Of a stretch of DNA of 5,693 nt, positions 5,274 to 5,693 are shown in pieces. A program made the translations under genes and the position numbers. Under the pieces are notes generated by a model that saw only the letters and a program-made list of their open reading frames with translations, was not told the DNA's origin and ran no database searches. The stretch comes from Clostridia bacterium (GTDB lineage Bacteria > Bacillota > Clostridia > Christensenellales > Borkfalkiaceae): positions 1 through 5,693 of the forward strand of contig JAFVOV010000054.1 of assembly GCA_017505675.1 (NCBI GenBank). Reading direction: 5' to 3'. The first letter of the stretch is position 1, and the number at the start of each line of letters is the position of its first letter.

Positions 5274-5693
5274 ATGTCAAAAGAAGCAAAATTCCACAAG
5301 TTAATTGAGTCGCAAGATATTGAAGAAAAAAAGCGCGCTTGGGAAACTTTACAAGCAAAACTTGCTGAAGAAACTGAAGTGCCTTTGCCACAGCCGAAGA
5401 AAAGAAAACTTTCTTGGGTTAAATTAACTTCTGTGTTTGCTTCAATAATTTTAATAGTTATGGTTGGCGTATATACGGCAATTAAACTGCAACCAGATAA
5501 AACAAGGTATTGCTCAAGTTCTGAATATCAAACGGTTGTTTATGATAAAAACTTGAAAGAATATTCTTTAGAAACTGGTGAAGAAGTTTTGTTTTTAAAC
5601 TGGTATGATGCTGGCGCAATGTATATGAATAATGCAATTTCCTTATTAGAAAATGATGAAATTATTGCAATAACTGAAGAAATTGAAGATGTA
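5274..5693 (+). CDS. Single-pass membrane protein, anti-sigma-factor-like topology (3' end cut by the window)
   Basis: The reading frame is open for 140 codons to the window edge, so the C-terminus is missing. It starts at ATG after AAAGGAAA (5261-5268), 16 bases behind the peptidase-like gene. Residues 1-50 are charged and helical (for example EEKKRAWETLQAKLAEE, 17-33) and end in a basic PKKRK (41-45). A single membrane helix follows (about 52-70, LTSVFASIILIVMVGVYTA). The rest would be outside the cell (71 onward, acidic, with Cys80). The basic cluster before the helix predicts N-in/C-out topology, as in membrane anti-sigma factors. There is no HxxxCxxC zinc motif, so a classic ZAS domain is absent. 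Given the upstream sigma gene, an anti-sigma or sensor role is the best inference; an unrelated membrane protein remains possible. No named domain is recognised. Confidence 0.75.
   Translation, partial: MSKEAKFHKLIESQDIEEKKRAWETLQAKLAEETEVPLPQPKKRKLSWVKLTSVFASIILIVMVGVYTAIKLQPDKTRYCSSSEYQTVVYDKNLKEYSLETGEEVLFLNWYDAGAMYMNNAISLLENDEIIAITEEIEDV

Overview
The window looks like chromosomal DNA from a low-GC Gram-positive bacterium, most likely an uncultured gut-type clostridial lineage. This rests on strong AGGAG-type ribosome binding sites, AT-rich intergenic DNA, a typical U-tailed hairpin terminator, ECF-like sigma and XRE proteins of Firmicutes type, and a GH3 glycosidase family common in such genomes. 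The taxonomic placement is inference; no rRNA or marker gene is present. All six supported genes lie on the + strand, and no RNA gene, mobile element, CRISPR array or origin was seen.

Region 1 (1-3287) is a tandem pair of cytoplasmic GH3-family glycosidases (16-1617 and 1640-3238), 22 bases apart, closed by an intrinsic terminator at 3257-3287. The paralogs are about 67% identical in protein over the catalytic barrel but about 95% identical over the C-terminal 159 residues. A 242-base block there (1138-1379 against 2759-3000) has only 5 mismatches, which suggests localized gene conversion or recent recombination. Both proteins keep the expected nucleophile Asp and the NagZ-type catalytic His, but the Asp that normally partners this His is Asn in both.

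Region 2 (3239-3478) is a 240-base AT-rich intergenic stretch. It holds the terminator, a bipartite inverted repeat that shares one arm with a second, competing inverted repeat, short palindromes and a likely TATAAT box.

Region 3 (3479-5693, running off the end) is a compact four-gene cassette: an XRE-family regulator, an ECF-like sigma factor, a secreted papain/C39-like cysteine peptidase-fold protein, and a single-pass membrane protein cut by the window edge. Gaps of 28, 44 and 16 bases and good ribosome binding sites suggest one operon. The membrane protein has the topology of an anti-sigma factor (cytoplasmic N-terminus, one membrane helix, extracytoplasmic domain) but lacks the zinc-binding ZAS signature. 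A working model, which is inference only, is a cell-surface signalling unit in which the membrane protein holds the sigma factor and the exported peptidase-like protein is either an effector or part of the sensing step. This cassette is the best candidate in the window for an undescribed system.
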